This document shows, one piece after another, positions 8,466 through 15,455 of a stretch of DNA of 38,097 bases. Every line of letters starts with the position of its first letter. Positions within the stretch are counted from its first letter, which is position 1. The stretch comes from Rhodobacteraceae bacterium HLUCCA09. Its GTDB lineage: Bacteria; Pseudomonadota; Alphaproteobacteria; Rhodobacterales; Rhodobacteraceae. The notes under the pieces are model-generated. The model saw nothing but the letters and a program-made list of their open reading frames with translations. It was not told the origin of the DNA and ran no database searches. Made by a program: the position numbers and the translations under genes. The DNA lies in NCBI GenBank assembly GCA_001314685.1, contig LJNT01000083.1, forward strand, positions 1-38,097, written 5' to 3'.

Positions 8466-8888
8466 ATGCTCGAGACCGCGCCGATCCTGCACTTCTCTGC
8501 CGTGGTCGACGATCTCGACCGGACGGTGGCCTTCTACGGCGACGCCTTCGGGTTCGTCGCGTCGCTCCCGCCGACCGATCTGGGCGATGCCTTCGCGCGG
8601 ATGGTCGGAGAGCAGGGGCTCTCGGCCCGGCTCGCGCAACTCGTCCATCCCGACCGGCCCGAGACGCTCGAGTTCGTCGCCTGTCCGGGCCGGCCCGGCG
8701 CAGCGGCCGACGCTGTCCCGCTCGCCCATGTGGCTTTCTGCGTGCCCGATCTCGACGTCGCTCTCGAGACGGCCCGCGCCGCCGGGGCCGAACTGATGGG
8801 CGAGGTCGTCGCCTTCGCGGAGGGTCGGTCCGCCTATTGCCGCGCACCGGGCGGCTCGGTCTTCGAACTGGAGGAGCTCTACGAATGA
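8466..8888 (+). CDS. VOC-family (glyoxalase/dioxygenase fold) protein
   Basis: This 140-residue protein has two beta-alpha-beta-beta-beta modules typical of the vicinal oxygen chelate superfamily: ILHFSAVVDDLDRTVAFYGDAFGF at the start and LAHVAFCVPDLDVALETARAAGAEL in the second half, ending with the common PGGSVFELEEL. The Glu in FELEEL and the His residues near each module start are the positions that usually bind the metal. Such proteins act as lyases, isomerases or dioxygenases, and the substrate cannot be predicted. The ATG at 8466 is chosen because translation upstream lacks family similarity, though its ribosome site is weak. Its stop overlaps the E1 alpha start by 4 nt (ATGA), so it is the first gene of the long operon. 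Confidence 0.8.
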   Translation: MLETAPILHFSAVVDDLDRTVAFYGDAFGFVASLPPTDLGDAFARMVGEQGLSARLAQLVHPDRPETLEFVACPGRPGAAADAVPLAHVAFCVPDLDVALETARAAGAELMGEVVAFAEGRSAYCRAPGGSVFELEELYE

Positions 8889-9853
8889 CGGATGCCGCAA
8901 TGGCCCGCGATCGCTTCCGCCGCATGGCCGCGATGCGCGCCTTCGACGAGGCGTGCCTCGACGCGCTGCGCCGAAAGGCGATCCACGGCGAGCTGCATGT
9001 CGGGCTGGGGCAGGAGGCAATCGGCGCCGGCATGGCCGAGGCGCTGCGCCCGGAGGACGCGGTCGTCTCGACGCACCGCAACCACTTCCACGCGCTGGCC
9101 AAGGGCGTCGACCGGCGCGCGCTGCTGGCCGAGATCTGCGAGCGCGAGGCCGGCCTGTGCCGCGGGCGGGGCGGCCACATGCACCCGTTCGACCCGGCGA
9201 CCAATTTCTCAGCCACCGGCATCGTCGGCGCCTCGATCCCCGTGGCGCTGGGCTATGCCCATGCCTTCCGCCTGCGCGGGGAGGCGGCCGTGGCGGTCGG
9301 CGTCACCGGCGACGGCGGCTCGCATACCGGCGGCTTCCACGAGGCGCTGGTGATGGCGGGCGCCGCGCGGCTGCCCCTTGTCGTGCTGGTGGAGAACAAC
9401 GCGCTGGCGATCTCGGTGCAGTTCGAGGATGTCTCGCCCACCGAGACGGTCGCGGAACGGGCCGCGGCCTATTCCGCCCTCGGCCTGCATGTGGACGGCA
9501 CGGATGTCGACGCCGTGGCCCACACCGTTGCCCAGGCGATGGATCATGCCCGCGGCGGGCGCGGCCCGGTCATCGTGGAAGCAATCTGCCACCGCTTCCG
9601 CGGCCATTTCGAGGGCGATCCCGAGGGCTATCGCAGCAAGGAGGAGCGGCAGCGCGTGCGCGACAATTTCGACCCCCTCAGGCTCTATCGGCACCGGCTC
9701 GCCGCGGCGGGCGTGAGCGACGACGAGGCCGACGCCATCCTTGTCGCGGAGAAGGCCGCCATGAAGGAGCTGCTCGCGGACGTTCTGGACATGCCGATGC
9801 CCGACCCCGCAGGCGCCATGCTCTATCGCTTCGTCGAGGAGGCGCGGGCATGA
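8885..9853 (+). CDS. ThDP-dependent dehydrogenase E1 alpha subunit, acetoin/2-oxoacid type
   Basis: This 322-residue protein matches the E1 alpha chain of pyruvate/acetoin-type dehydrogenases. It has GQEAIGAGMAEAL, the STHRNHFHALAKG region, RGGHMHPFD and the diphosphate-binding motif GDGGSHTGGFHEALVMAG...VENNALAIS (GDG-x-N). HRFRGHFEGDPEGYRSKEE near residue 245 resembles acetoin dehydrogenase (AcoA) more than classical pyruvate dehydrogenase. It would form an alpha2beta2 heterotetramer with the next gene product and decarboxylate or cleave a 2-oxo or ketol substrate. The start codon overlaps the VOC stop and its own stop overlaps the E1 beta start (ATGA), implying coupled translation. No E2 or E3 gene follows, so the acyl acceptor must come from elsewhere or the reaction differs. 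Confidence 0.88.
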   Translation: MTDAAMARDRFRRMAAMRAFDEACLDALRRKAIHGELHVGLGQEAIGAGMAEALRPEDAVVSTHRNHFHALAKGVDRRALLAEICEREAGLCRGRGGHMHPFDPATNFSATGIVGASIPVALGYAHAFRLRGEAAVAVGVTGDGGSHTGGFHEALVMAGAARLPLVVLVENNALAISVQFEDVSPTETVAERAAAYSALGLHVDGTDVDAVAHTVAQAMDHARGGRGPVIVEAICHRFRGHFEGDPEGYRSKEERQRVRDNFDPLRLYRHRLAAAGVSDDEADAILVAEKAAMKELLADVLDMPMPDPAGAMLYRFVEEARA

Positions 9854-10878
9854 GCGCGGTGGCGGAACGCGTGAACGACCGTCTGGCGATGCCGCTGCCC
9901 GCGACCATCGCCGAGGCCATCGCGCTGGAGATGGAGCGCGACGAGACGATCCTCTGCCTGGGCGAGGATATCGGCCGCGCCGGCGGTGTCTTCGGCGCGA
10001 CGAAGGGACTGCAGGAGCGCTTCGGCAAGGGCCGCGTGGTCGACACGCCGATCGCCGAGATGGGCTTCACCGGCATGGGCGTCGGCCTCGCCCAGGCAGG
10101 AATGCGCCCGCTCGTCGAAATCATGTTCGTCGATTTCATCGGCGTCTGCCTCGAGCAGGTCTACAACGCGGCGGCCAAGATTCCCTACATGTCGGGAGGC
10201 CGGCAGCGGATGCCGATGGTCATCAAGACGGCGGGCGGCTGCATCGGCTCGGCCGCGCAGCATTCGCAATGCCTCTGGGGCCTGTTCGCCCACCTGCCGG
10301 GGATGAAGGTCGTCGCCCCCTGCAACCCGCACGACCACAAGGGCCTCATGGCCGCCGCGCTGCGCAGCGACGATCCGGTGGTGTTCATCGAGCACAAGGC
10401 GCTGCTGCTGCGCAAGGGCCGCGACTTCCGCCACCACCCCGACGTGCCGGACGGCGCCTATACCGTGCCCATCGGCGAGGCGGCCGTGGTGCGGCGGGGC
10501 TCCGACGTGACGCTCGCCACGCTGTCGGCGACGGTCGAGCACGCGCTGGCCGCCGCGGAAGACCTGGCGGGAGAGGGCCTGTCGGTCGAGGTGATCGACC
10601 TGCGCTCGGTCGTGCCGCTCGACGCCGATACGGTGGCCGAGAGCGCAGGCCGCACCGGGCGCCTTCTGGTCGTCGACGAGGATTACCTGAGCTTCGGCCT
10701 CTCCGCCGAACTGTCGCTGCGCGTGATCGACCTGCTGGGCCTGTCGGGCCTGCGGCAGGTGGCGCGGCTCGCGGTTCCCGACGTGCCGATCCCGGCGGCG
10801 CTGTCGCTGGAGAAGGCCGTGGTGCCGGGGGCCGAGATGATCGCGGACAAGCTGCGGCAGATGACGAAGGGGGCGTGA
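9850..10878 (+). CDS. ThDP-dependent dehydrogenase E1 beta subunit
   Basis: This 342-residue partner of the preceding gene has the canonical E1 beta blocks: ETILCLGEDIGRAGGVFGATKGL, the ThDP-activating Glu in VVDTPIAEMGFTGMGVGLAQAG, AAQHSQCLWGLFAHLPGMKVVAP, and the C-terminal transketolase domain with EVIDLRSVVPLD and VVDEDYLSFGLSAEL. It completes the active site at the alpha/beta interface. The gene overlaps E1 alpha by 4 nt and its stop overlaps the GTG of the SDR gene, so the stoichiometry of all three is probably translationally linked. The family includes pyruvate, branched-chain 2-oxoacid and acetoin dehydrogenases; sequence alone does not decide, but the alpha chain leans towards acetoin type. 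Confidence 0.88.
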   Translation: MSAVAERVNDRLAMPLPATIAEAIALEMERDETILCLGEDIGRAGGVFGATKGLQERFGKGRVVDTPIAEMGFTGMGVGLAQAGMRPLVEIMFVDFIGVCLEQVYNAAAKIPYMSGGRQRMPMVIKTAGGCIGSAAQHSQCLWGLFAHLPGMKVVAPCNPHDHKGLMAAALRSDDPVVFIEHKALLLRKGRDFRHHPDVPDGAYTVPIGEAAVVRRGSDVTLATLSATVEHALAAAEDLAGEGLSVEVIDLRSVVPLDADTVAESAGRTGRLLVVDEDYLSFGLSAELSLRVIDLLGLSGLRQVARLAVPDVPIPAALSLEKAVVPGAEMIADKLRQMTKGA

Positions 10879-11606
10879 GCGTGGCGGGCCGGGCAGTGGC
10901 GGGCCGGGCAGCGGTGATCGGTGCGGGGGGCGGCATCGGCCGCGCCTGCCTGTCCGCCTTCGCGGCGGCGGGGTGGGAGGTGACGGGCGCCGATCTGAAC
11001 GCGGGCGACGCGGTGCAGCCGCTCGACGTCACCGACACCGGTGCGGTCGACGCCTTCGCCCGGCAGGTCGACGCCGATGCGCTCGTCTACGCCGCCGGAA
11101 CGGTCGCGACCATGCCCATCGCCGAGACCGATTTCGCCGTGTGGCGCCGGGTGCTCGCGGTCAACCTCGACGGCGCCGCCCATGCCGCCGCCGCCTTTGC
11201 CGGAACGATGATCGCAGGGGGGCGCGGCGGCGCGATGGTGTTCCTGTCGTCAGCCGCGGGCGTACGGGGCGAGGCCAACGCCTCGGCCTACTGCGCCTCA
11301 AAGGCCGGCCTGATCGGGCTGGTGGAGAGCGTCGCGGCCGAACTCGTGCCCCACCGCATCCGCGTCAACGCCGTCGCGCCCGGCAACGTCGACACGCCGA
11401 TGCTGCGCGAGGTCGCCCGCGGCATCGCCCGGGCCGAGGGCCGCGCCGAGGCCGAGGTGTGGCAGGGGCTGGCCCGAACCGGCGCCGCCGACCGCATCCT
11501 CGCGCCCGAAGAGGTCGCCCGGGTGTGCGTCGCGCTCTGCGGCGATGCCTTCTCGGGTGTCACCGGAGCCACATTGCCCGTGGATGCAGGGTATCTGCTG
11601 TCATGA
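10875..11606 (+). CDS. SDR-family NAD(P)-dependent oxidoreductase
   Basis: This classical short-chain dehydrogenase/reductase has 243 residues. It has the Rossmann glycine motif GAGGGIGRA near the N-terminus, YAAGT in place of NNAG, the catalytic Ser in FLSSAAG, the YCASK tetrad motif and VNAVAPGNVDTPM. Asp in GADLN after beta-2 suggests NAD rather than NADP. The GTG at 10875 is chosen because it overlaps the E1 beta stop (GTGA); no ATG exists before the Rossmann motif. Beside an acetoin-type E1 it could reduce or oxidise a ketol, diketone or hydroxy acid in the same pathway, which is inference from context. Confidence 0.87.
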   Translation: MSVAGRAVAGRAAVIGAGGGIGRACLSAFAAAGWEVTGADLNAGDAVQPLDVTDTGAVDAFARQVDADALVYAAGTVATMPIAETDFAVWRRVLAVNLDGAAHAAAAFAGTMIAGGRGGAMVFLSSAAGVRGEANASAYCASKAGLIGLVESVAAELVPHRIRVNAVAPGNVDTPMLREVARGIARAEGRAEAEVWQGLARTGAADRILAPEEVARVCVALCGDAFSGVTGATLPVDAGYLLS

Positions 11607-13381
11607 ACCGGGAGCCCACACGCATGGATGCCGAGACCGCGCTCCGCCCCGGCGCCGACCGCACCGGGGGCATGCGCAACGCGGGCTCGCCGACCCCGGC
11701 GATGTTCCCGCCGCCCGAGTCCCTCCGTCCCACGCTGGTAGGGCGCGACTTCGTCGTGTCGGCCGGCCACCCGATCGTGGCGCAGGTCATGGCCGAGGTG
11801 TTGGCGCAGGGCGGCACGGCGGTCGATGCGGGCGTGGCGGGCGGCCTTCTGTCGAACGTCGTGCAGGTCGACATGTGCAATCTCGGCGGCGTCGCGCCCA
11901 CGCTGATCCGCCCGGCCGGCACGGCCGAGACCTGGGTGATCGACGGCGTCGGGCCGTGGGGGCGCGAGGTGACGCTCGACGCCTTCCTTGCCCGGCACGA
12001 GGGCACGATGCCGCTCGGCTCGCCCGCGGGCGTGGTGCCGGCGGCCTTCGACGCCTGGTGTGCCGCGCTCGCCCGCTTCGGCACCTGGCGGCTGGCCGAC
12101 GTGATCGCACCGGCCATCGACTACGCCGAGAACGGCTTCCCGCTCGACCGGGGCACGGCGACGGCGCTGGAACTGCTCGGCAACGGCTTTTCCGCCTACG
12201 AGACCTCGCGCGCCGTCTACTGGCCGGCGGGCCGACCGCCGCGCCCCGGCGAAGTGCTGCGCCAGCCCGATCTGGCCCGCACCCTCGCGCGCCTCGCCGC
12301 CTGCGACGTGGGCGCCCGCGAGGCAGGCATCGCCCGCGCCCGCGCCCTGTTCTACGAGGGCGAGATCGCGGAAGAACTGATCGCCTTCCACCGCGCCACG
12401 GGCGGCTGGCTGACGCGCGACGACCTTGCCGCCTACGAAAGCCCGGTGGAGCGGGCGCCCCGCGTCTGCTTCCGCGGGTGGCAGGTGGCCACGCCCGGCA
12501 TCGTGGGGCAGGGGCCGGTGCTGCTGCAGGCGCTGGGCATTCTCGAGGGGCTACCGCTGGAGCGCCACGCCCGCGGCTCGGCCGAGCACCTGCATCTGGT
12601 CGCAGAGGCGCTCAAGCAGGGCTTCGCCGAGCGCGAGCGCGCCTATGTCGATCCCGCCTTCGCGGGCACGACCGTCGAGGAGCTGCTCGCGCCCGGCCAC
12701 CTCGCGGCGCTGCGCGACGCGATCCGGCCCGACACCGCGCTGCCGGGCGCGGCCGATCAGCCGGCCACCGGCGCGGGCCGGTTCGATACCACCTATGTCG
12801 CGGCGGCCGACGCGGCGGGCAACGTCTTTTCCTCCATGCCGTCGGACACGATCGACGGGGCGCCCATCGCGCCCGGCCTCGGCTTCTTCGTCAGCCCGCG
12901 CGGGGTGCAGAGCCGGCTCGACCCCGATCACCCGGCCTGCCTCGGCCCCGGCAAGCGGCCACGCCTGACGCCCGCGCCGGCCATCGCCACCAATGCCGCA
13001 ACGGGCGAGGCGCTGGCGCTGGGCTGCCCCGGCGGCGACGTGATCGTGCAGTCGATGCTGCAGAGCTTCGTCGACATGGTCTGCCACGGCATGACGCCCC
13101 AGAAGGCGGTCGAGGCGCCGCGCGTGGCGACCTTTTCGCATCCGGGCTCGTTCCATCCGCACCCCGCCTTCCCGAAACGTCTTGCCGTCGAGGGCCGGAT
13201 CGCGCCCGAGGTGCGGGACGCGCTCGCCGCACGCGGTCACGTCATCCACGACTGGCCGGACTGGGAGTTCGACGCCGGCGCCGTCTCGATCGCCGGCACG
13301 CGGGTGATGCACGAGGGCGGCGCGCCGGTGCTCGTCGCCGCGGCCGACCCGCGCCGGATCGCCTACGCGGCGGGGAGGTGA
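11603..13381 (+). CDS. hpxW: Gamma-glutamyltransferase-fold Ntn hydrolase, HpxW-like oxamate amidohydrolase
   Basis: This 592-residue Ntn hydrolase proenzyme belongs to the gamma-glutamyltransferase family. Expected landmarks are present: SAGHPIVAQVMAEVLAQGGTAVDAGVA, DGVGPWGREVT, GTMPLGSPAGVVPA and the autoprocessing/catalytic threonine in GRFDTTYVAAADAAGNVFS (about Thr396). SSMPSDTIDGAPIAPGLGFFVSPRGVQSRLDPDHP and PGGDVIVQSMLQSFVDMV follow. There is no signal peptide, unlike periplasmic glutathione-cleaving GGTs. The next three genes are HpxX-, HpxY- and HpxZ-like, the same order as Klebsiella hpxWXYZ, where HpxW hydrolyses oxamate to oxalate and ammonia. I adopt that name on synteny; the true amide substrate could differ. 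It overlaps the SDR by 4 nt. The first 30-40 residues are an unusual extension. Confidence 0.78.
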   Translation: MNREPTRMDAETALRPGADRTGGMRNAGSPTPAMFPPPESLRPTLVGRDFVVSAGHPIVAQVMAEVLAQGGTAVDAGVAGGLLSNVVQVDMCNLGGVAPTLIRPAGTAETWVIDGVGPWGREVTLDAFLARHEGTMPLGSPAGVVPAAFDAWCAALARFGTWRLADVIAPAIDYAENGFPLDRGTATALELLGNGFSAYETSRAVYWPAGRPPRPGEVLRQPDLARTLARLAACDVGAREAGIARARALFYEGEIAEELIAFHRATGGWLTRDDLAAYESPVERAPRVCFRGWQVATPGIVGQGPVLLQALGILEGLPLERHARGSAEHLHLVAEALKQGFAERERAYVDPAFAGTTVEELLAPGHLAALRDAIRPDTALPGAADQPATGAGRFDTTYVAAADAAGNVFSSMPSDTIDGAPIAPGLGFFVSPRGVQSRLDPDHPACLGPGKRPRLTPAPAIATNAATGEALALGCPGGDVIVQSMLQSFVDMVCHGMTPQKAVEAPRVATFSHPGSFHPHPAFPKRLAVEGRIAPEVRDALAARGHVIHDWPDWEFDAGAVSIAGTRVMHEGGAPVLVAAADPRRIAYAAGR

Positions 13382-13383
13382 GC

Positions 13384-13602
13384 ATGCCCACGTTCCTGCC
13401 CCCGCCACCCGGTTTCGATGCCGAAGGCTATGCCCGCGCCGCCGCGTCCGCCATCGGCCTGCCCCTGCCGGACGAGGCCGTGGCCGAGGTCGCCGCCAAT
13501 CTCGCGCGCACCGCCGGATTCGCGGCCCTCATGGCGGAGGCGCCGGAGATCGACGCGACCGAGCCCGCCCCCGTCTTTCGCGCCGGGGAGAGAGAGCGAT
13601 GA
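13384..13602 (+). CDS. hpxX: AtzG/HpxX-like small amidase partner (DUF4089)
   Basis: This 72-residue protein is a shadow-sized ORF on the track but a real gene. It has the DUF4089/AtzG pattern DAEGYARAAASAIGLPLPDEAVAEVAANLARTAGFAALM, an all-helical unit resembling GatC. AtzG binds and stabilises the amidase AtzE in cyanuric-acid catabolism; HpxX is the counterpart in purine-ring catabolism. It starts 2 nt after the hpxW-like stop and overlaps the amidase start by 4 nt, as expected for a stoichiometric subunit. The short N-terminal FLPPPPGF stretch is probably flexible. Confidence 0.8.
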   Translation: MPTFLPPPPGFDAEGYARAAASAIGLPLPDEAVAEVAANLARTAGFAALMAEAPEIDATEPAPVFRAGERER

Positions 13603-14969
13603 GCCTCGCAGCCACCGCTGAGGCCGTCTGCAGCGGCCGCACAAGCGCCTCGGAGACGGTCGCGCAGGCGCTCGCGGCCATCGAGGCGGCGGCCGGGCTG
13701 AACGCGGCGACACATGTCCATGCCGAGCGCGCCCGCGCCCGCGCCGCGGCGCTCGATGCGCGCATCTCCGAGGGGGGTGATCCGGGGCCGCTCGCCGGGG
13801 TGCCCTTCGCCGTGAAGAACCTGTTCGACGTCGAGGGCCAGATCACCCGCGCCGGCAGCCGTGCGACCGGTGCCGATCCGCCGGCCGCGCGCGACGCCTA
13901 CGCCATCCGCGCGCTGGAAGAGGCAGGCGCCGTGCTCGTGGCCAGCACGAACATGGACGAGCTGGCCTACGGCTTCTCGGGCGAAAACGCCCATGACGGT
14001 GACACGCGGAACCCGCGCGACCCGCGTCTGTCGGCTGGCGGCTCGTCCTCCGGCTCGGCGGCACTGGTGGCGGCGGGAGCGGTGCCGCTGGCGCTGGGCA
14101 CCGACACCAACGGCTCGGTTCGCGTGCCCGCGGCCCTTTCGGGCATCGCGGGGCTGAAGCCGACCTACGGGCGGCTGTCGCGTTCGGGCGTCTTTTCCTT
14201 CGTGCACAGCCTCGACCATGTCGGGGTGTTCGCGGCCACGGCGGACGACCTCGCCGCGGCGCTTGCCGCGCTCGACGGGCCAGACCCGGACGATCCGGCG
14301 CAGGCGTCCGGCGTTTCGCCGCGCCCGGTGCCGCAGGAGCTGCGCGCCGCGCGTCTCGGCGGCTGGTTCGCCGCGCCCCTCCACCCCGACGTGGCCGAGG
14401 CGGTCGACGCGGCTGCCGGCGCGCTGGGCGCCCCGACGACGGTCGAGTTGACCCTTGCAGAAGCGGCGCGCGCCGCCGCCTTCGTCCTCACCACGGCTGA
14501 GGGCGGGCAGCGGCACCTCGCGGGGCTCGCACGGCACGCCGAGAGGTTCGGCCCGCTCGTGCGCGACCGGCTGCGCGCGGGCGCGCTCGTTCCCGCCGCG
14601 TGGACGGGACGGGCGCAGAAGCTGCGCCGCCGGGTGACGGACGAACTGTCGGACCTGCACCGCGAGGCCGACGTTCTGTTCGCCCCGGCCACGCCGTGCC
14701 CTGCCTTCCCGCTCGGGACGGCCGAGCACGGGGTCGCGGGCGAGGTGCTGCCCATCCGCCTCGGCATCGGCATGTTCACCCAGCCGCTCACACTGACGGG
14801 CGTGCCGATCGGCGTCGCCGTCAGACGGGGCGCGCGTTCGGGCCTGCCCGTGGGCGTCCAGGTGATCGGGCGGCCCTTCGAGGAGGCCACGGTGCTCGCC
14901 GCAATGGCCCGGCTGGAGAAAGCGGGCTTCGTCATGCACCCCGCGCAGACGGAGGCCGCCCATGCCTGA
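13599..14969 (+). CDS. hpxY: AtzE/HpxY-type amidase (amidase signature family)
   Basis: This 456-residue amidase-signature hydrolase has the complete Ser-cisSer-Lys triad region: Lys73 in GVPFAVKNLFD, the Gly/Ser-rich AGGSSSGSAALVAAGAVP and the nucleophile serine in GTDTNGSVRVPAALSGIAGLKPTYGRLSR. STNMDELAYGFSGENAHDGDTRNP is characteristic of the AtzE/GatA branch. AtzE hydrolyses 1-carboxybiuret; HpxY is implicated in oxalurate breakdown. The adjoining AtzG-like gene supports an AtzE:AtzG-type complex. AtzD- or AtzF-type genes are absent, so cyanuric acid is unlikely and an oxalurate- or ureide-like substrate is favoured. It overlaps hpxX by 4 nt and hpxZ by 8 nt. Confidence 0.82.
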   Translation: MSLAATAEAVCSGRTSASETVAQALAAIEAAAGLNAATHVHAERARARAAALDARISEGGDPGPLAGVPFAVKNLFDVEGQITRAGSRATGADPPAARDAYAIRALEEAGAVLVASTNMDELAYGFSGENAHDGDTRNPRDPRLSAGGSSSGSAALVAAGAVPLALGTDTNGSVRVPAALSGIAGLKPTYGRLSRSGVFSFVHSLDHVGVFAATADDLAAALAALDGPDPDDPAQASGVSPRPVPQELRAARLGGWFAAPLHPDVAEAVDAAAGALGAPTTVELTLAEAARAAAFVLTTAEGGQRHLAGLARHAERFGPLVRDRLRAGALVPAAWTGRAQKLRRRVTDELSDLHREADVLFAPATPCPAFPLGTAEHGVAGEVLPIRLGIGMFTQPLTLTGVPIGVAVRRGARSGLPVGVQVIGRPFEEATVLAAMARLEKAGFVMHPAQTEAAHA

Positions 14970-15357
14970 GCGCCACGAGATCAACCTGCCCGACGTCGTG
15001 GCCGAGGTGCGCGCCGTGTTCGACCGCTATGAAAAGGCCCTGACGGATAACGACGTGCCGGTGCTGGAGGAGCTCTTCTGGAACAGCCCGCACACCACCC
15101 GCTACGGCGTGGGCGAGAATCTCTACGGCTGGGAGGCGATCTCGGCCTTCCGCCGCGCCCGCGCGACGGGCCCGTTCCGGCGGGCGCTGTCGAACACCAC
15201 GATCACCACCTACGGCCGCGACTACGCGACCGCCAACACCGAGTACCGGCGCGAGGGGCACGACCGCCCCGGCCGCGAGACCAAGACGCTCCTGCGCACG
15301 CCGCAGGGCTGGCGCATCGTCTCGGCGCACGTCAGCCTGCTGGGAGAGACGGTGTGA
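14962..15357 (+). CDS. hpxZ: HpxZ/AtzH-like protein (SnoaL-type fold)
   Basis: This 131-residue protein contains the block EVRAVFDRYEKALTDNDVPVLEELFWNSPHTTRYGVGENLYGWEAI and ends GWRIVSAHVSLLG, matching the HpxZ/AtzH (DUF3225) family, a cone-shaped NTF2/SnoaL-type fold. Relatives accompany AtzE- and HpxY-type amidases; AtzH is a decarboxylating or hydrolytic helper acting on carboxylated urea derivatives, while the chemical role of HpxZ is not firmly known. The start overlaps the amidase end. A gap of about 100 nt with two hairpins then precedes the transporter genes, so this gene closes the enzymatic front block of the operon. Confidence 0.8.
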   Translation: MPERHEINLPDVVAEVRAVFDRYEKALTDNDVPVLEELFWNSPHTTRYGVGENLYGWEAISAFRRARATGPFRRALSNTTITTYGRDYATANTEYRREGHDRPGRETKTLLRTPQGWRIVSAHVSLLGETV

Positions 15358-15370
15358 GCGGCACGGACAG

Positions 15371-15414
15371 GGGCCTGGAAAGGCCCGCAACGAGAACGGC
15401 CCGGCAAAGGGCCG
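15371..15414 (+). repeat. Two tandem hairpins in the leader of the first substrate-binding protein gene
   Basis: GGGCCT-GGAA-AGGCCC (15371-15386) is a perfect 6-bp stem with a GNRA-type loop, and CGGCCC-GGCAAA-GGGCCG (15397-15414) a second. They lie in the only sizeable gap of the operon. They could protect a processed mRNA end upstream of the binding-protein gene or attenuate transcription; the function is inferred. Confidence 0.45.
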
Positions 15415-15455
15415 CGGAGATGCAGAACGCCACCGCAGCAACAGGGATGACGACC

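Noticed and set aside
13384-15357. Cyanuric-acid (atzDEF) degradation operon
   Set aside because: AtzE-, AtzG- and AtzH-like genes are present, but AtzD- and AtzF-type genes are not, and the upstream GGT-fold gene fits the hpxWXYZ order better.
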